From Selaginella moellendorffii (Eukaryota; Streptophyta; Lycopodiopsida; Selaginellales; Selaginellaceae): a stretch of DNA of 64,000 nt. The notes below the pieces were generated by a model, which searched no databases, was not told the origin of the DNA, and saw only the letters and a program-made list of their open reading frames with translations. A program made the translations under genes and the position numbers. Location: the NCBI RefSeq assembly GCF_000143415.4, contig NW_003314266.1:3542398-3606397 (forward strand). Reading direction: 5' to 3'. This document shows positions 31,994 through 43,418 of the stretch, one piece after another. The first letter of the stretch is position 1. Every line of letters begins with the position of its first letter.

Positions 31994-34900
31994 TCAGGGT
32001 TCTCTTGTAGATGGGCCGAGATCTGGAGGAACGTCAGGAGGAGGCATCGGCGGATCTGTAAACGGTATTAACTGCTCCTGATCCCTTTGTATGAAGTGTT
32101 TTAACCGCTGCACATGCACAATCTCCGAAGGATCAGCCTGCTGAACGTCATGCCGAACCTCATAAACTTGCGGTCCAGCTTGCCGCAACACCCGATACGG
32201 TCCTTTCCACTGCGCAAGGAGCCCCTTAGATAAACCACGTACCGTAAGATGGGGAAAACGGACTAACACCAAATCATCCACTTTGTACTCTGCAGGTGGA
32301 CGATGATAGGAGTTATAGCGCCGTTGTTGTCCCACTTGTACGCGGCCTAAGTGTTCGGCAGACTCTGCTCGGACAAATGGAAGAATGCTTGTCAAATATT
32401 GATCCCATGACCTAGCATCAGGAGCTCGTGGCAATCGCAAAGGTAAACCCAACTCTGTTGGTAATATTGGATCATGACCATATAGAAGTTTATATGGTGA
32501 AGCACCAACAGAACTCTGCACCCCTGTGACATAGGCATACCGAAGAGACGGCAAATAACCATCCCCATCTGAATGCTGAAAGTTCACATACTTCGCAATC
32601 ATCCCTTTAAATGTCCGAACGAGCCGTTCCACCAGACCGTCTGATTGTGGATGATAAGCACTCGTAAAAGTGTGGCGTATCCCCAACCGAGATGTCAAAA
32701 CATGAAATACCTCAGCCATAAATGCAGGACCATTATCCGAAAGAATCCGCTATGGACAAGAATGTTGGAACACCACTTAATTGAGGAGGAAGTATCCAAC
32801 AGCAGTTGCAGAGGCACTAGCAAGAGCACCAACTTCCACCCAACGAGTCAAGTAGTCAAAAGCAATAATAACATACTCCTTGCCAGCAGTAGATCGTGGA
32901 AAAGGTCCCATAAGATCAAACACCACTAACTCAAACGGACGGGAAACTGCAATTGACTCCAACCGTCCTTCTGCAGCACAAGGGAGAGTATTACGAGCTT
33001 GGCACCAAACGCAAGTACGCACATACCGGATAATATTATGTTGCATCTCCGGCCAATAGAAAGACCTGCGCAGCTTCTCAGTGACACGACGGTGTCCCAT
33101 ATGCCCACCTAGAACAGGAGAATCATGGTAGGCATGGAGAAACCGCGGAATAAACACCGAAGGCACCACCAACCGTAAATGATCATCAGGATCTGTCCCC
33201 ACAAAATAAAGAAGGCCATCTTCAAGGCGATATTGAGAATGTAAATGCCGGAAAGGCAAGTCATCAGCAAGTGATGCAGGATTCTCAAGCCCATCTCGAA
33301 GCCTTCGAATCCACGGCTCAATCTTTTGAGCCTCGCGAACCTCATCAAGAGAAGGTAGATCTTGCTCTACGCCCTGTGGACACTGAACGTCAAGGACAAC
33401 AACCGCCGACGGCACAGAATCCTCATCTAGAAAATCCACAGACGCTGGAACAACAGGTTCGTTAGAAACATGAGAAGTGAGTGGAGAAGGAAGAGGAGCT
33501 CGAAAAAGGGCATCAGCATCAGCCATAGAACTCCCTGGGCGATGAACAACATCAAAATCATATATCTGAAGCTTCAAAGCCCATCAAGCCGTACGACCAA
33601 CTAGGTTCTTCCGCTTCAATAATGAAGTAACAGTAGCATGGTCACCTTCAAGTAACGTCCGAGAACCATGTAGATATGCATGAAGTTTCTCGAAACCCCA
33701 GACTGCTGCTAAACACTCCTTCTCCGTCGTGGAGTAGTTCATCTCCGTTGGTTGTAATGTACGGCTGATGTATGCAATGGGATGGCGCTGACCAGGCACA
33801 CTCGAGCTCTCTTGCATCAACACACCTTCAAGACCAATGTCAGAAGCATCCACGCGCAAAATAAAAGGTCGAGTGTAGTCAGGATATGCCAAAACCGAAG
33901 GAGTCATCAATAACTCTTTAAGATCTACGAACGCCCGCTCGCAATCCGGAGACCAGATGAAAGATGACGTTGATGACTTCAGCAACGCTCGCAATGGTGT
34001 AGTGCGATCGGAAAGATGATCCACAAAATGACCGAGATACTGCACCTTACCCAAAAAGCACTGCACATCATTCACACACTTCGGAGTAGAGAACTTTAGA
34101 ACAGCCACAAGTTTGTCAAGATCAACTTGAAAACCCTCACGAGAAATACGGTACCCAAGATAAGTTGTGTCCTTGGACCCAAACACGCACTTTGACCGCT
34201 TCAGCTTTAAACCAACATCACGTAACTGATCCAACACTTTACAAACATCACGAACGTGCTCCTCCCACGTCCCCTCCGAGTGGATCAAGACATCATCAAT
34301 GAAGTCAACAGTCACCTCCGGCATATCGCAAAGAACCTCGTCCATCATTCGCTAGAAAGTTGCTGGATCATTGTTCAAACCAAACGGCATCACCAAAAAC
34401 TCGTACAAACCAAATGGTGTACGAAAAGCAGTCTTAGGAATATCTTTTTGGGCCATCGGTACTTGCCAATACCCAAAAACAAGATCTAGCTTGGTGAACC
34501 AACGACTTCGCCCCAGACGATCCAAGAGATCAGCAGTGTGAGGAAGAGGATACACATCTAGGATCGTCACTTCATTTAATGGACGATAGTCGATGCAAAA
34601 ACGAATACTCCCATCAGGCTTCGTCACAAGATGAGGTTCACATGCCCAAGGACTCCGCGACTTCCAAATAACACCCTTCTCCAGCATTTCCTTGACGTTT
34701 GCTCGTAAAATCTTGATCTCCTTAGGTGACCGACGACAAACAGGAACCTTGATTGGACGAGCATCCCCGGTTGGAATCAGATGACGTGTGGCAATCTTGG
34801 CCCCAGACGATAGGTCAAATTCAAAGAGATCAGAATACTCCTTCATGAGCCAGTCAACTGCTGCAACACAAAGAGCGTCGGAGGGATTGGAAAAGGGAAA

Positions 34901-35593
34901 AGCAGAACAAGATAGAAACACAGAAGGAAAAAGTGGGGGAACAAAAGTAGTGGAAGCAGAGGTAAAAGTAGAGGGATGAAGGGGTATGGAAGTGAGAGGA
35001 ATGGATGAAACATAAGGAAGTATGAGACAAGGAGGAGAAACCTTAAAGTCACACTTGGCATGATTGCGCTGCAACTAATCCATACCAAGAATGAGGTCAA
35101 AAGCTTGACTCGGCACCACCCGCAACGGCTACAACTCAAGCTCGAGATCGCCCACACGCACAACCAAATCCACCTCATCCCATGCACATGCATGTGTACG
35201 ACAGTTGCCATAAAGAATGAAAACTGGTTCTGCCGCACGACGCAAGTGTAGACGACAACGTGTGGCAACAGGTCGAGCAATAGAAGATAAACTCGAACCT
35301 GTATCAACCAACACGGAGAGAATAATAAAAGACCTCTTGTTATAAAAACGAGCTTGGAAAGTAAACACTGGATGAACTGGTGCCGAGTGAACCCCTTGAT
35401 GATACTCCCGAAAGAAAGATAGAGGGGTCACTGATTTATTCGCGCAAGGTCCCTCCATTACTCGCGTGATTCCTCGTTTCCCGGATGCATCTTGGTGTCC
35501 AGACCTTCCACTACAGTAGCACCCAGGGGACGTTGCTGACGCCAAGGTATCCACCCAGGAAATGGAGGTCGCCAATCCAGAAAACGACGGCAA
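31994..35593 (-). pseudogene. Gypsy pol polyprotein (protease, RT, RNase H, integrase) with six stops
   Basis: One continuous frame in the order protease (VDTGSS near 35320), RT (fingers near 34700; catalytic FIDDVLIHS in the piece starting at 34348), RNase H (RPFILRVDASD), integrase zinc finger (HxxxH...CVWC) and integrase core (VVFDLMGPFP; ILSDNGPAF; YHPQSDGLVER, with catalytic Asp, Asp, Glu all present). The frame is cut by stops at 35129-35131, 35075-35077, 34352-34354, 33584-33586, 32777-32779 and 32750-32752. Each can be explained by one C-to-T or G-to-A change from the residue the family normally has (Gln, Trp or Arg). No frame shift is seen, so the damage is only point mutation. Pol lies in the -1 frame relative to gag. 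Confidence 0.9.
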
Positions 35594-36387
35594 CGCCGAT
35601 AAGTATGACCAACTTCATCACACGCCCAGCAGCGAACATCACGGCCACGACCACGTCCTCGCACTTGTCCTTGGACTTGAGCAGCAGCAGCATCAACCTC
35701 CATGGGAACAGGACCATCACCCATAGGAAGTGGAGCGGAAGGATGTGCAGCGAGAAGTGGAAGAGGCGACGTCTCATAATGTTGTGCCAAGCGAAAAGCA
35801 TCGTCAAGGGTGGCAGGAGAAAGTGCATGCATAAGTCCAACAAAATCTTGACGAAGTGCTGGCCACAACATTCCTAGCTTGATCCGCTCCGACATATTTG
35901 GCTCCGCACGAAGCAAAAGACTTCGGAAACAAACGCCAAATTGCATCACCGACTCAGATGGCCCTTGGCAAAGACGATGCAATTGTTGGAAAGCATCATC
36001 ACAATCATCGGCATGTCCGAAGGCGTGTTTGAAGACATCCGGGAGAACACTCCAATCCCCACGAGTGGCTGCGCTCAAACCATTGTACCACTGCAACGCC
36101 GTCCCTTGAAGACACGTGGGAAACTCACGCAACCGTCGAGCATCATCCCAAGAATGATATGTGGCAATCACCGTAAAGTGATCGAACCAATGGTACACAT
36201 CATCCCCAGGATTCCCGCGAAAGAACTCCGGCCGAACGCGAGGATTGGCACCAACAGCAAGAGTTGTACCATGTGCCGTGAATGCCGCCATCAACTGAGT
36301 TTGGTTGTTCAATTGCAAGCGTATAGCATCAAGCAATTGAACCAACTGCTGCTCTAGAGTCAAAGGAGGAGATTGCGGATCAGCCAT
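35458..36387 (-). CDS. Gypsy gag protein with CCHC zinc knuckle
   Basis: 309-codon open frame starting at the first ATG after the 5' LTR leader. It has the retrotransposon gag capsid region (FFRGNPGDDVYHWFDHF, FPTCLQGTALQWYNGL) at about residues 60-190 and a nucleocapsid knuckle CWACDEVGHTYRRC (C-x2-C-x4-H-x4-C) at about residue 256. It ends with a TAA at 35458-35460, 135 bp inside the overlapping pol frame. It is the only gene of this copy that is still fully open. Confidence 0.88.
   Translation of the reverse strand: MADPQSPPLTLEQQLVQLLDAIRLQLNNQTQLMAAFTAHGTTLAVGANPRVRPEFFRGNPGDDVYHWFDHFTVIATYHSWDDARRLREFPTCLQGTALQWYNGLSAATRGDWSVLPDVFKHAFGHADDCDDAFQQLHRLCQGPSESVMQFGVCFRSLLLRAEPNMSERIKLGMLWPALRQDFVGLMHALSPATLDDAFRLAQHYETSPLPLLAAHPSAPLPMGDGPVPMEVDAAAAQVQGQVRGRGRGRDVRCWACDEVGHTYRRCRRFLDWRPPFPGWIPWRQQRPLGATVVEGLDTKMHPGNEESRE
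35476..35482 (-). promoter_or_regulatory. Candidate -1 ribosomal frameshift site GGGAAAC
   Basis: The minus strand reads CCG GGA AAC in the gag frame, so G GGA AAC is a slippery heptamer in the correct phase, five sense codons before the gag stop. Slipping back one base joins exactly the pol frame that holds the protease. Downstream, ATGGAGGG can pair with CCCTCTAT (8 bp with one G-U) across a 24-nt loop, though the 17-nt spacer is longer than usual. The same heptamer is used by some retroviruses; here the function is inferred. Confidence 0.65.
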
Positions 36388-36621
36388 GAAGATGAACTAA
36401 AAAGAAAGAGCAAAAGAAGATAAATGACAAAAAAACTGGAAAGAAATGGTAGATCTAGACAATGCAAAAAGCTAAATCTAGACCAAAATCTTGAAAGGAA
36501 AGAACAAAAGAAAAGAAATGGAAAAAGCTAAATCTAGACGATGCAAAAGCTAGATCTAAACCGAAATCCCAAATCCAAGCACTCCCTAGGGACAATCAAA
36601 GGTGCCCCTCACCTCCACCAA

Positions 36622-36795
36622 TGTGAGTGCATGGAATATGGAAAGGGAATACAGAAATATGCATATCCATTAGCCCAAAAACCCTAGCTTATATACAGGA
36701 GCGAGTGGTCCGGATTGAAACCAATCCGACGGCTACCAAAATCCACTACGCTAATATTAGTATACGGCATCGTAGCCGTACACTTGGCCCTCACA
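36622..36795 (-). repeat. 5' LTR of gypsy copy C
   Basis: 174 bp with TGTGAG and CTCACA ends, followed on the element side by the primer-binding region and preceded by the target duplication TCTT. Confidence 0.93.
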
Positions 36796-36799
36796 TCTT

Positions 36800-37539
36800 A
36801 ATATTTTAGGCTACACGAAATAATTTTATTTATGCACAAAAAATTATTTCTGGTGAAAATATTTATGTGAATTTATATATTTTCATATTAAAGCATTAGT
36901 ATAATATATCAACATGATTTTATTTATAAGTTTTTCAATTTTAAGTGTTGTTGAAGATGTTTGCCCAGCATATGCACCTCCTTTTGGAATTGTAAGATGA
37001 ATTTTTAAGTTCTAATAGTGATTTTATGAAACATCTTGGTATTGTTTTCAACACCCTTTTGGATGGCACTAATATTAAAAATGAAATAAAATACAGTGGT
37101 GTTTTAGTATGTAACCAAACCTTATATCATCGGGATCAATGCTACAGTTGTTTAGAGAATCTACACAAAGAGATTACATTAGGTGCTCCATATTACAATT
37201 ATATAGTGCTAACAATTTATGTTATCTTCACTATGAAAAAAATTCATTTTCCTAAATTATTGTTGCAATTTTAATTTGGGGAGTTCAGATTCTTTTAATG
37301 ATATTAGTAAAAATTAAATATTCTAAATAATTGTTTGCACATTGCATATAACAAATTTTGGTTTACTTACTAATAGTACTATTCTTGTTTAGTATTATAA
37401 TTAATATAGTTAACTAATATATAATTCAATTAAGAATTCTAAGACTACTAGAAGAGAAGTTGATTATGAAGACAAATATTCTAGGCATAAACACAAACCA
37501 CATTTTTCTTCAATAATATATACTGAATCTAGTTTATAT
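36800..37539. other. AT-rich intergenic DNA
   Basis: No gene is supported. Short open frames such as 37026-37274 have AT-rich composition and no family resemblance. About 37300-37500 resembles the dispersed AT-rich repeat noted at 12770-13130. Confidence 0.4.
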
Positions 37540-38795
37540 ATAAGAGCAAATGGTCCAGATAAAACCAATCCAAATGCTAATAGCCATTTTAATTGTGCAT
37601 TTAGACATATCATCTCCTCTCAAAAAAATAGAAAAGAATTAGGGTTCTTGTGTTGATAGGCCAAGATCTTAAGGAATATTAAGAGGAGGCACCACTGGAT
37701 CCATAAGTGGTGCAACTTATTTCTAATCCTTTTGTATGAAATGTTTCAGCTGTTACATATTTATAATTTTTAGAGGATTAAATGCTATACTAAACTTCAT
37801 AAACTTACAATTTAATTTGCCAAAACACTTGATATGAAGACAAATCAGATATTGTAAAATTGGAAAAAAGAACTAATATTAGGTCATCTACTTTATACTC
37901 TGCAAATGGATAATAATGAGAATTGTAACACCATTGTTATCTCACTTGTATGCATCTACTTTATACTACACATGGATAATAATGAGAATTATAACACCAT
38001 TGTTATCCCATTTGTATGCAACCTAAGTATTTAGAGACTAGTGGAAAAATGTTTATTAAATATTAATCATAAAATGTAGCATCAAGAGCTCATAACAATC
38101 GTAAACGTAAACACAACTTTATTGATAATATAGAATCATGAATATATAAGAGTTTTTATGATAAATCATCAATAAAAACTCTATACCCCCATGACATAAG
38201 AATACTGAAAAAATGGTAAATAACCATCCTAATCTAAGTATTAAAACTTCATATATTTTGCAATCATCCCCTTAAAGATCTAAACAAGTTATTCTACTAA
38301 ACCATCTATTTGTGGATGATAAAAACTTGCTAAAATTTGGCATATCCCCAGTCGAGACGTCAAAATTTAAAATGCCTTAACCATAAACAAAATACCATTA
38401 TTTGTTCAGTTCCAATTATATAGCATAAAGTATCAATTGTTTCTCCAAAGTCACCGAAGGAGGAACATGAAGCCACCATAAAGGAGGAATATACTACTTT
38501 ACAATAAATATGAAAAAAATGAGGGAAAATAAATGACAAGAAATAAAAAAGTTATAGAAACAAAAGTGATTTAGTCATTGTAAAAGTTAGATCTAAAAGA
38601 AATAAAAAAATCCAAGCACTTTCAGGGACAACTAGAATTGCCCCTCATCTTATAGAATATAGAAATATACATATATAATTTGCCCAATAACTTTATGTCA
38701 TATATGGTTTAGATTGAAACCAATCTAATAACTATTAAAATCTCACTATGCTAATAAATATATAGAATCATAGTTATACACTTGGACCTCATAAT
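37540..38795 (-). mobile_element. Decayed, internally deleted gypsy copy D
   Basis: Follows the preserved element from within the 3' LTR (GTTTATATATAAGAGCAAATGG) through the polypurine tract (TCTCCTCTCAAAAAAATAG), the 3' end of pol and the integrase (to about 38395). It then jumps to the gag start/leader side (about 38460-38640) and the other LTR (to TACACTTGGACCTCA at about 38795). Most of pol and gag are deleted. CpG sites are nearly all lost. A short tandem duplication is visible at about 37890-38010. Confidence 0.75.
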
Positions 38796-40722
38796 GTTTA
38801 TAATTATAATTAAAATATTAATCTAAATGAATAACAACTATTAGATGGTAAAATATCCCAAAATATCTAAAAACTTATTCTAAGTATAATTTGCTTAAGC
38901 AAACTAAAATAATTTCCTGTGCTATACAACAACACTTAGTTTTGTTTGGAAAACTTTTTTTATTAATGATAGCACTTTTTATTTATATGACTTACTAAAA
39001 TTAGAAATTAATGATTTTAATAATGTTATTTTTTTAATAATAATATTTTTACATAAATATTATCCTAAAATGATAATATAATTTGAATATTATTTTATTT
39101 TAAATAAATTTAAAAAAATTAAAAAAATTTCAGATATGAAAAAATTTATTCTTAAAAGTAGTAGATAGAATGTTCTTTAATCAATTAATATATTAAGATC
39201 CCAATCCCTAGTTAGACTATATCAGCTTGTATAGAAGATTTTGGGGTAATCTTGACGTGAAGAATTTTTTAAAAAAATTAGAAGACAATACCATTGTCTT
39301 ATAGATCATAATAATCTTGTGTGGCAATCTTTCATATATATTGTTATGATGATTATTATCTTTTGTTGTTATGCAATCTTCAATTATGTAGTAGAGTAGA
39401 GCTTTATGCATTACTGATGGATGCAAATGCCTTCTGGCAGAAGCTCTGGGCTAAACTCTAGTGGCCAGAAATATTATATAGTTTCTATTGAAATTGTTTT
39501 GATTCTATCCAAGAATTGTTTGCGTGGAGAGTCAGCTCTAAGGATTGTGTTGTAAACATCAAGCCAAGAACTGGAAAGGTAAAGGCCAAAGTCTGGGTAT
39601 ATTAATTTTCCCATCATATTGGTGGGAGAAAGTTAAAAGCCTAGAGCTACTTATACATGTTGAGGATAAGTTCTTAATGAACCAGATTCATGTTTTTTAA
39701 GATGGTAAATAGGTTGATAACTAATTATATTAATGTTAAACCAATAAATCAGAGAAAAGTTGAAGAGAAAATCACAACCATTAGATTAAAGAAATATCTT
39801 GAAATGTGCCTGAATATTCTAGATATATTCCTTATACCCTTTTCTAAAGTTTTCAATTATATTGTTTTCCATTTGAAAAATGTAAATAATCAATATGCAT
39901 CAACTATTGATGAATTATTAGTTGAAACAAAACCATCATACTACAAACAGTTTCATGGTGTGTGGATCTTATTCTAGTTCATACTTAATAAGAGTTTTGC
40001 AGCCAAGCTTATAAACATTTATGTCCAATGAAGCTTATTTCTAAGTATCTATAATATGCTCAGTAAAGACTTTAACCATAACATATATAAGAAATCACTT
40101 GTACCCCAGATACTCCAATTACCAATATTAGCCATTGATCATACTATAAGATTTAATTTTAACCATAAGATGTAATATTTTAAGGATATTTTAAACACTC
40201 AGCAATAACAAACTTAATAATTTGTTGCATGTTGCATGCAACATTTGGTTTGCTTAATAACAGTGTCATTGAAATTGATCAGTAATTATAAACATGTTTA
40301 TAATTTATAAATCAAGATTAATTGTATTGCATATTAACCAATGGTAGAATAAAAAAGAATATATTGACATGTTTAGGAAATTTTATAAATTATAAACATG
40401 TTTATAATTTATAAATACAAGATTAATCTAAATAAATAACAACCATTAGATGGTAGAATATCCTAGAATATCCAGGCATATTCTAAATATATTCATTACC
40501 ATCTCAACCAAAAAGTTAAGAACGGTATTTAGTATAACCAAGAATAGAATCAAATACTGGCCAAACGCTTCTTAAATTGTTTATTAGATTTCTCTCTATA
40601 AAGAAAATCAAATCCAAGTCACTAGGGCGATCACGTTGCTAAGACGGCAATCAGTGGAAGAGGTGATTATTTTCTTCTGTCAGATCCGGCTTTCTGGAGC
40701 GATGGCGTTTGTCTTCCTCACT
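38796..40722. repeat. AT-rich repeat-derived intergenic DNA
   Basis: No gene is supported. About 38800-38960 and 40200-40500 belong to the dispersed AT-rich family of 12770-13130. About 39445-39575 matches 31218-31350. The open frame at 39690-39977 is AT-rich and not recognisable. From about 40570 the composition returns to that of the gene islands; this end is 3' flank of UreG. Confidence 0.5.
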
Positions 40723-41872
40723 TCACCGCCGTGATCTCTTTCTCTTGGTTGCATCCTCCCATGCATGGAGCACGTAGTCGATTATATCTTGCAATCCTAC
40801 ACCGTGCTTCACCTGGAAAGCCAAGGTTACACACTAGTTCTCGTGGAGAAAATCGAAAAAAGAAAGCTCGACATTCATTTACCTGTGCAAAGACGAATGG
40901 ACCACCGTCACGCATTCTCAACGCGTCCCGTTCCATCACTTTCAAATCCGCTCCAACAGCCTGCGCTAGATCCGTTTTGTTGATAACCTGTGCGTTTTCT
41001 TCAGTCGAGAGTGGAGCGAGCAAAATGAAAAGTAACTTACAAGGAGATCGGCTTGTGTGATACCAGGCCCGCCTTTGCGAGGAATTTTGTCGCCCCCAGA
41101 GACATCGATAATATAGATGATGTAGTCGGCTAGTTCCCTGCTGAAGTTTGCGGCGAGGTTATCTGCAAACAAGAAACGAGTTAGTTGCGGTAGAAAACAG
41201 TGTTGTACCTCCTCCGGATTCGCACAAAAGTATGTCAGCCGAGAACTTTGTAGAGAGTTCTTCCAGTGGTCCCAAATTAATGCTGATGTCTTCTCGAATT
41301 GCAGCGTGGGGGCATCCACCAGTTTCGACAGCTCTTATTCGTTCGGGGGCAAGAGCACCGTTTTTAACCAGAAACTCGGCATCCTCTCGTGTAAAAATGT
41401 CGTTTGTAACCTGCACCAACCAGGATCTCTATTTTGCTTTGACTTCGAAGGGGCTCACTTACGGCTGCGATGCTGTATTTATCTCGCAAGGCCTGGCAAA
41501 GAGCAAGCATTAGAGCTGTCTTCCTGCAAGTCAAAACAAGAAGCAAGCGAAAGTGAGCCAAATTCACTGCAGAAAAGAGGAAAAATGTCACAGACCCTGT
41601 TCCAACCGGTCCTCCGATCCCGACAGTAAAAGCGCGCTCCGCAAAGTTGCGAGATTGCAGAGCCAAAGGCCGCCGGTTGAAGTAGCCAGGAGAATCGAGC
41701 TGCTCGTGCGTGTGAGGAGCCAAACCATCATGGGAGTGGTAGAGCTTTCCATCCGGACCCTTCCACTCGTTGGCCCTGAAAGAAGAAACGAGAAAGGTTG
41801 GCTGCTAGACCCCAAAGAAACAACATACCCATGAGCTTCGCCGTGATCGTGGTGGTGATGGTGCTCCGCCAT
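40723..41872 (-). CDS. UREG: Urease accessory protein UreG, seven exons
   Basis: GTPase that, with UreD and UreF, inserts nickel into apo-urease in the cytosol. Minus-strand exons: 41829..41872, 41596..41775, 41463..41523, 41209..41410, 41041..41162, 40883..40987, 40723..40812; 267 aa, all GT-AG and in frame. The protein starts with the His-rich leader typical of plant UreG ([15 protein letters not shown]), probably nickel-binding. The P-loop GPVGTGKTALM is split by intron 2. The metal-binding [11 protein letters not shown] is present, as are [31 protein letters not shown] and the G4 motif NKTDL. The C-terminus [19 protein letters not shown] follows the plant pattern. It is complete and looks functional. 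It is divergent from the CLE gene, 530 bp apart. Confidence 0.96.
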
Positions 41873-42309
41873 AGTTGATCTTTTCCTCCCTCTTCTAACA
41901 GCCGAGCCGTCGATTTAATTTTTTCCGATCATATCGGTCAAATCAACTTAGAATAGTGGCTCTTTGCCTCGTGGAACTTCAGCGTCGGTTATGCTGCCTG
42001 CCTGTAGCATCAAACCACGACCACCAATTACGTCGCAATCCAATCGCTCGAGAAACTCGATGAATTACCTCGATCAGCCTGCTGTGATTGAAAGCTTCCA
42101 GTATCACATTTTTAAAGATTCCTGCGATGCGAAGCTGTCAATCATCCCACCTCCAACGAACTCTGCAGCTCTCATTTACCACTAATCGCAGAGCTCCTTT
42201 TTAACCCGGCACGGCAGCACCTCGATCGATAATCCTTCTCGCAAGGATCAACCTCGTGCTCCGTTAGTGCTATGGTTCTGTAGCCAAGGAAGGAAAGCAC
42301 CCGTGTTAG

Positions 42310-42316
42310 TATATAA
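42310..42316 (+). promoter_or_regulatory. TATA box of the CLE gene
   Basis: TATATAA lies 87 bp upstream of the CLE ATG, at a fitting distance for a 55-60-nt leader. Confidence 0.6.
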
Positions 42317-42402
42317 GGAACCACGCGGCATAAAGAGTTTCATCCAACCTCTTTTTGTTTTCCTCATCACGTCCTTCTGCGCGTTTTTTCTCTTTCGCAA
42401 AG

Positions 42403-42777
42403 ATGTGGAAGACGACGACGATCGCTCTCTTGATGGTTTTCGCGGCGCTTCAAGCTGAAACGACGAGTAAGCTCAAGTCTTTCTCCCTCCATCCTGTTGT
42501 TGTTTTCTAAATCTTTCTGGTATCTACAGCCGCTGTGCATCCGTCCTTGTATCACAGGAAGTTGCTAGAGCTGCAGCCTGGCCAGCCAATCTCGCCGTTT
42601 CGGTCCGTTCCATCTGGTCCCGACGACCCTTTGCACTACCACCGCCGCCGTGGACACAAAGAGTGCGTAGCGAGCGAAGCAAGCGCCTGTTCATCTTCTT
42701 CTACTGCGCCAACTGTCGAAAAACCTTTTGCTAGTGCTGCTACTGCTACTACTACCACTGCCACTGATGCTCCATAA
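42403..42777 (+). CDS. CLE (CLAVATA3/ESR-related) peptide precursor with an extra residue in the motif
   Basis: Secreted prepropeptide for a CLE-type signalling peptide, perceived by leucine-rich-repeat receptor kinases at the plasma membrane, by family knowledge. The model is join(42403..42466,42530..42777), 103 aa, one 63-nt GT-AG intron. Residues 1-18 form a signal peptide (MWKTTTIALLMVFAALQA). The CLE motif begins at residue 48 as RSVPSGPDDPLHYH. The usual motif is 12 residues, R-x-V-P-S-G-P-D/N-P-x-H; here a second Asp is inserted, making it 13. Unlike most CLE precursors, the motif is not at the C-terminus: a 40-residue Ser/Thr/Ala-rich tail with two cysteines follows. The motif match and signal peptide make the family call good; whether the longer core is active is unknown. 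Confidence 0.8.
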
Positions 42778-43057
42778 AGTTCCTGGTTTTCTAGTACTAC
42801 TCTAGTGCCGAGATGATCAATGCACAAGCTATGTATGTGCTCATTGTCACCTTCTAAGTAGATCGGCGTCTACGGAAAAGAGAGTGGGTGATGGACTGTT
42901 GTGCTCCAATACTTTCGTCTCAATATTGCTTCTGGTGGTCGAAGGATTCGTAAGGCTGTGAGAAAGAAAGAAGAGTTTCTAGAATGCTAAGAAAAACCGT
43001 GTACTATCGCCATTCTTGGGAGAAGAATAGGGGCTTGAATAGTACCTGAGAAAGGGC

Positions 43058-43324
43058 TCAGTCGCAAAATTGCTTGGGCTTGACGATGCTAACGCCGCTG
43101 ACGCTCGAGCTCTTGAGCATTTCCAGCTGCTTGCAGCCCTTGTTGAGCAGGTACTCGATCTGGGTGAAATTCTTGCGCTCGATGCCTACCGCATTCCTTC
43201 GGAACTCGGCGCTCACGATCGCCTCCATCTCGCGCCGCGCCTCCGGCGCCTTACTGCGGGCGACGCGGAGGAAGCTCCGATAAAGACTGAGGACCTGACG
43301 CTGGAGCCCCGAGAGCTTCATCAC
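43058..43324 (-). CDS. SDHAF1: LYR-motif protein, succinate dehydrogenase assembly factor 1 (SDHAF1)
   Basis: Mitochondrial matrix chaperone that helps iron-sulfur clusters reach the SdhB subunit of complex II. Single exon, 88 aa, the normal size. The LYR motif is in SGLQRQVLSLYRSFLR at residues 5-20, and the family block AEFRRNAVGIERKNFTQIEY is at about 40-58. Two adjacent Met codons start the frame (43324 and 43321). No separate targeting peptide is seen, which is usual for this family. It sits 94 bp from the 3' end of the neighbouring minus-strand PPR gene. Confidence 0.88.
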   Translation of the reverse strand: MMKLSGLQRQVLSLYRSFLRVARSKAPEARREMEAIVSAEFRRNAVGIERKNFTQIEYLLNKGCKQLEMLKSSSVSGVSIVKPKQFCD

Positions 43325-43418
43325 TGAAGAGCCCTAAATCTCTAGGGCTAGGTTAGCAAATTCAAATTGATTGAATTCCCGCCATATTTATAGGGGTTGA
43401 CGCCCTAATTCTTTGGGG

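Larger units (their letters stand above)
31789..36795 (-). mobile_element. Ty3/gypsy LTR retrotransposon, copy C (complete structure, coding region broken)
   Basis: A 5007-bp element. Both LTRs are 174 bp and have TGTGAG...CTCACA ends. The flanking bases TCTT (31785-31788) and TCTT (36796-36799) form a 4-bp target duplication. The primer-binding side next to the 5' LTR reads TTGGTGGAGGTGAGGGGCA on the minus strand, not the usual initiator-Met site; the tRNA is not assigned. The polypurine tract GAGAGGAGGGGATGA adjoins the 3' LTR. Order on the minus strand is gag, protease, RT, RNase H, integrase, which defines the gypsy class. No chromodomain is seen. Pol has at least six in-frame stops. Confidence 0.95.

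Noticed and set aside
39690-39977. 95-codon open frame in AT-rich DNA
   Set aside because: No recognisable family, AT-driven composition, located among decayed repeats.
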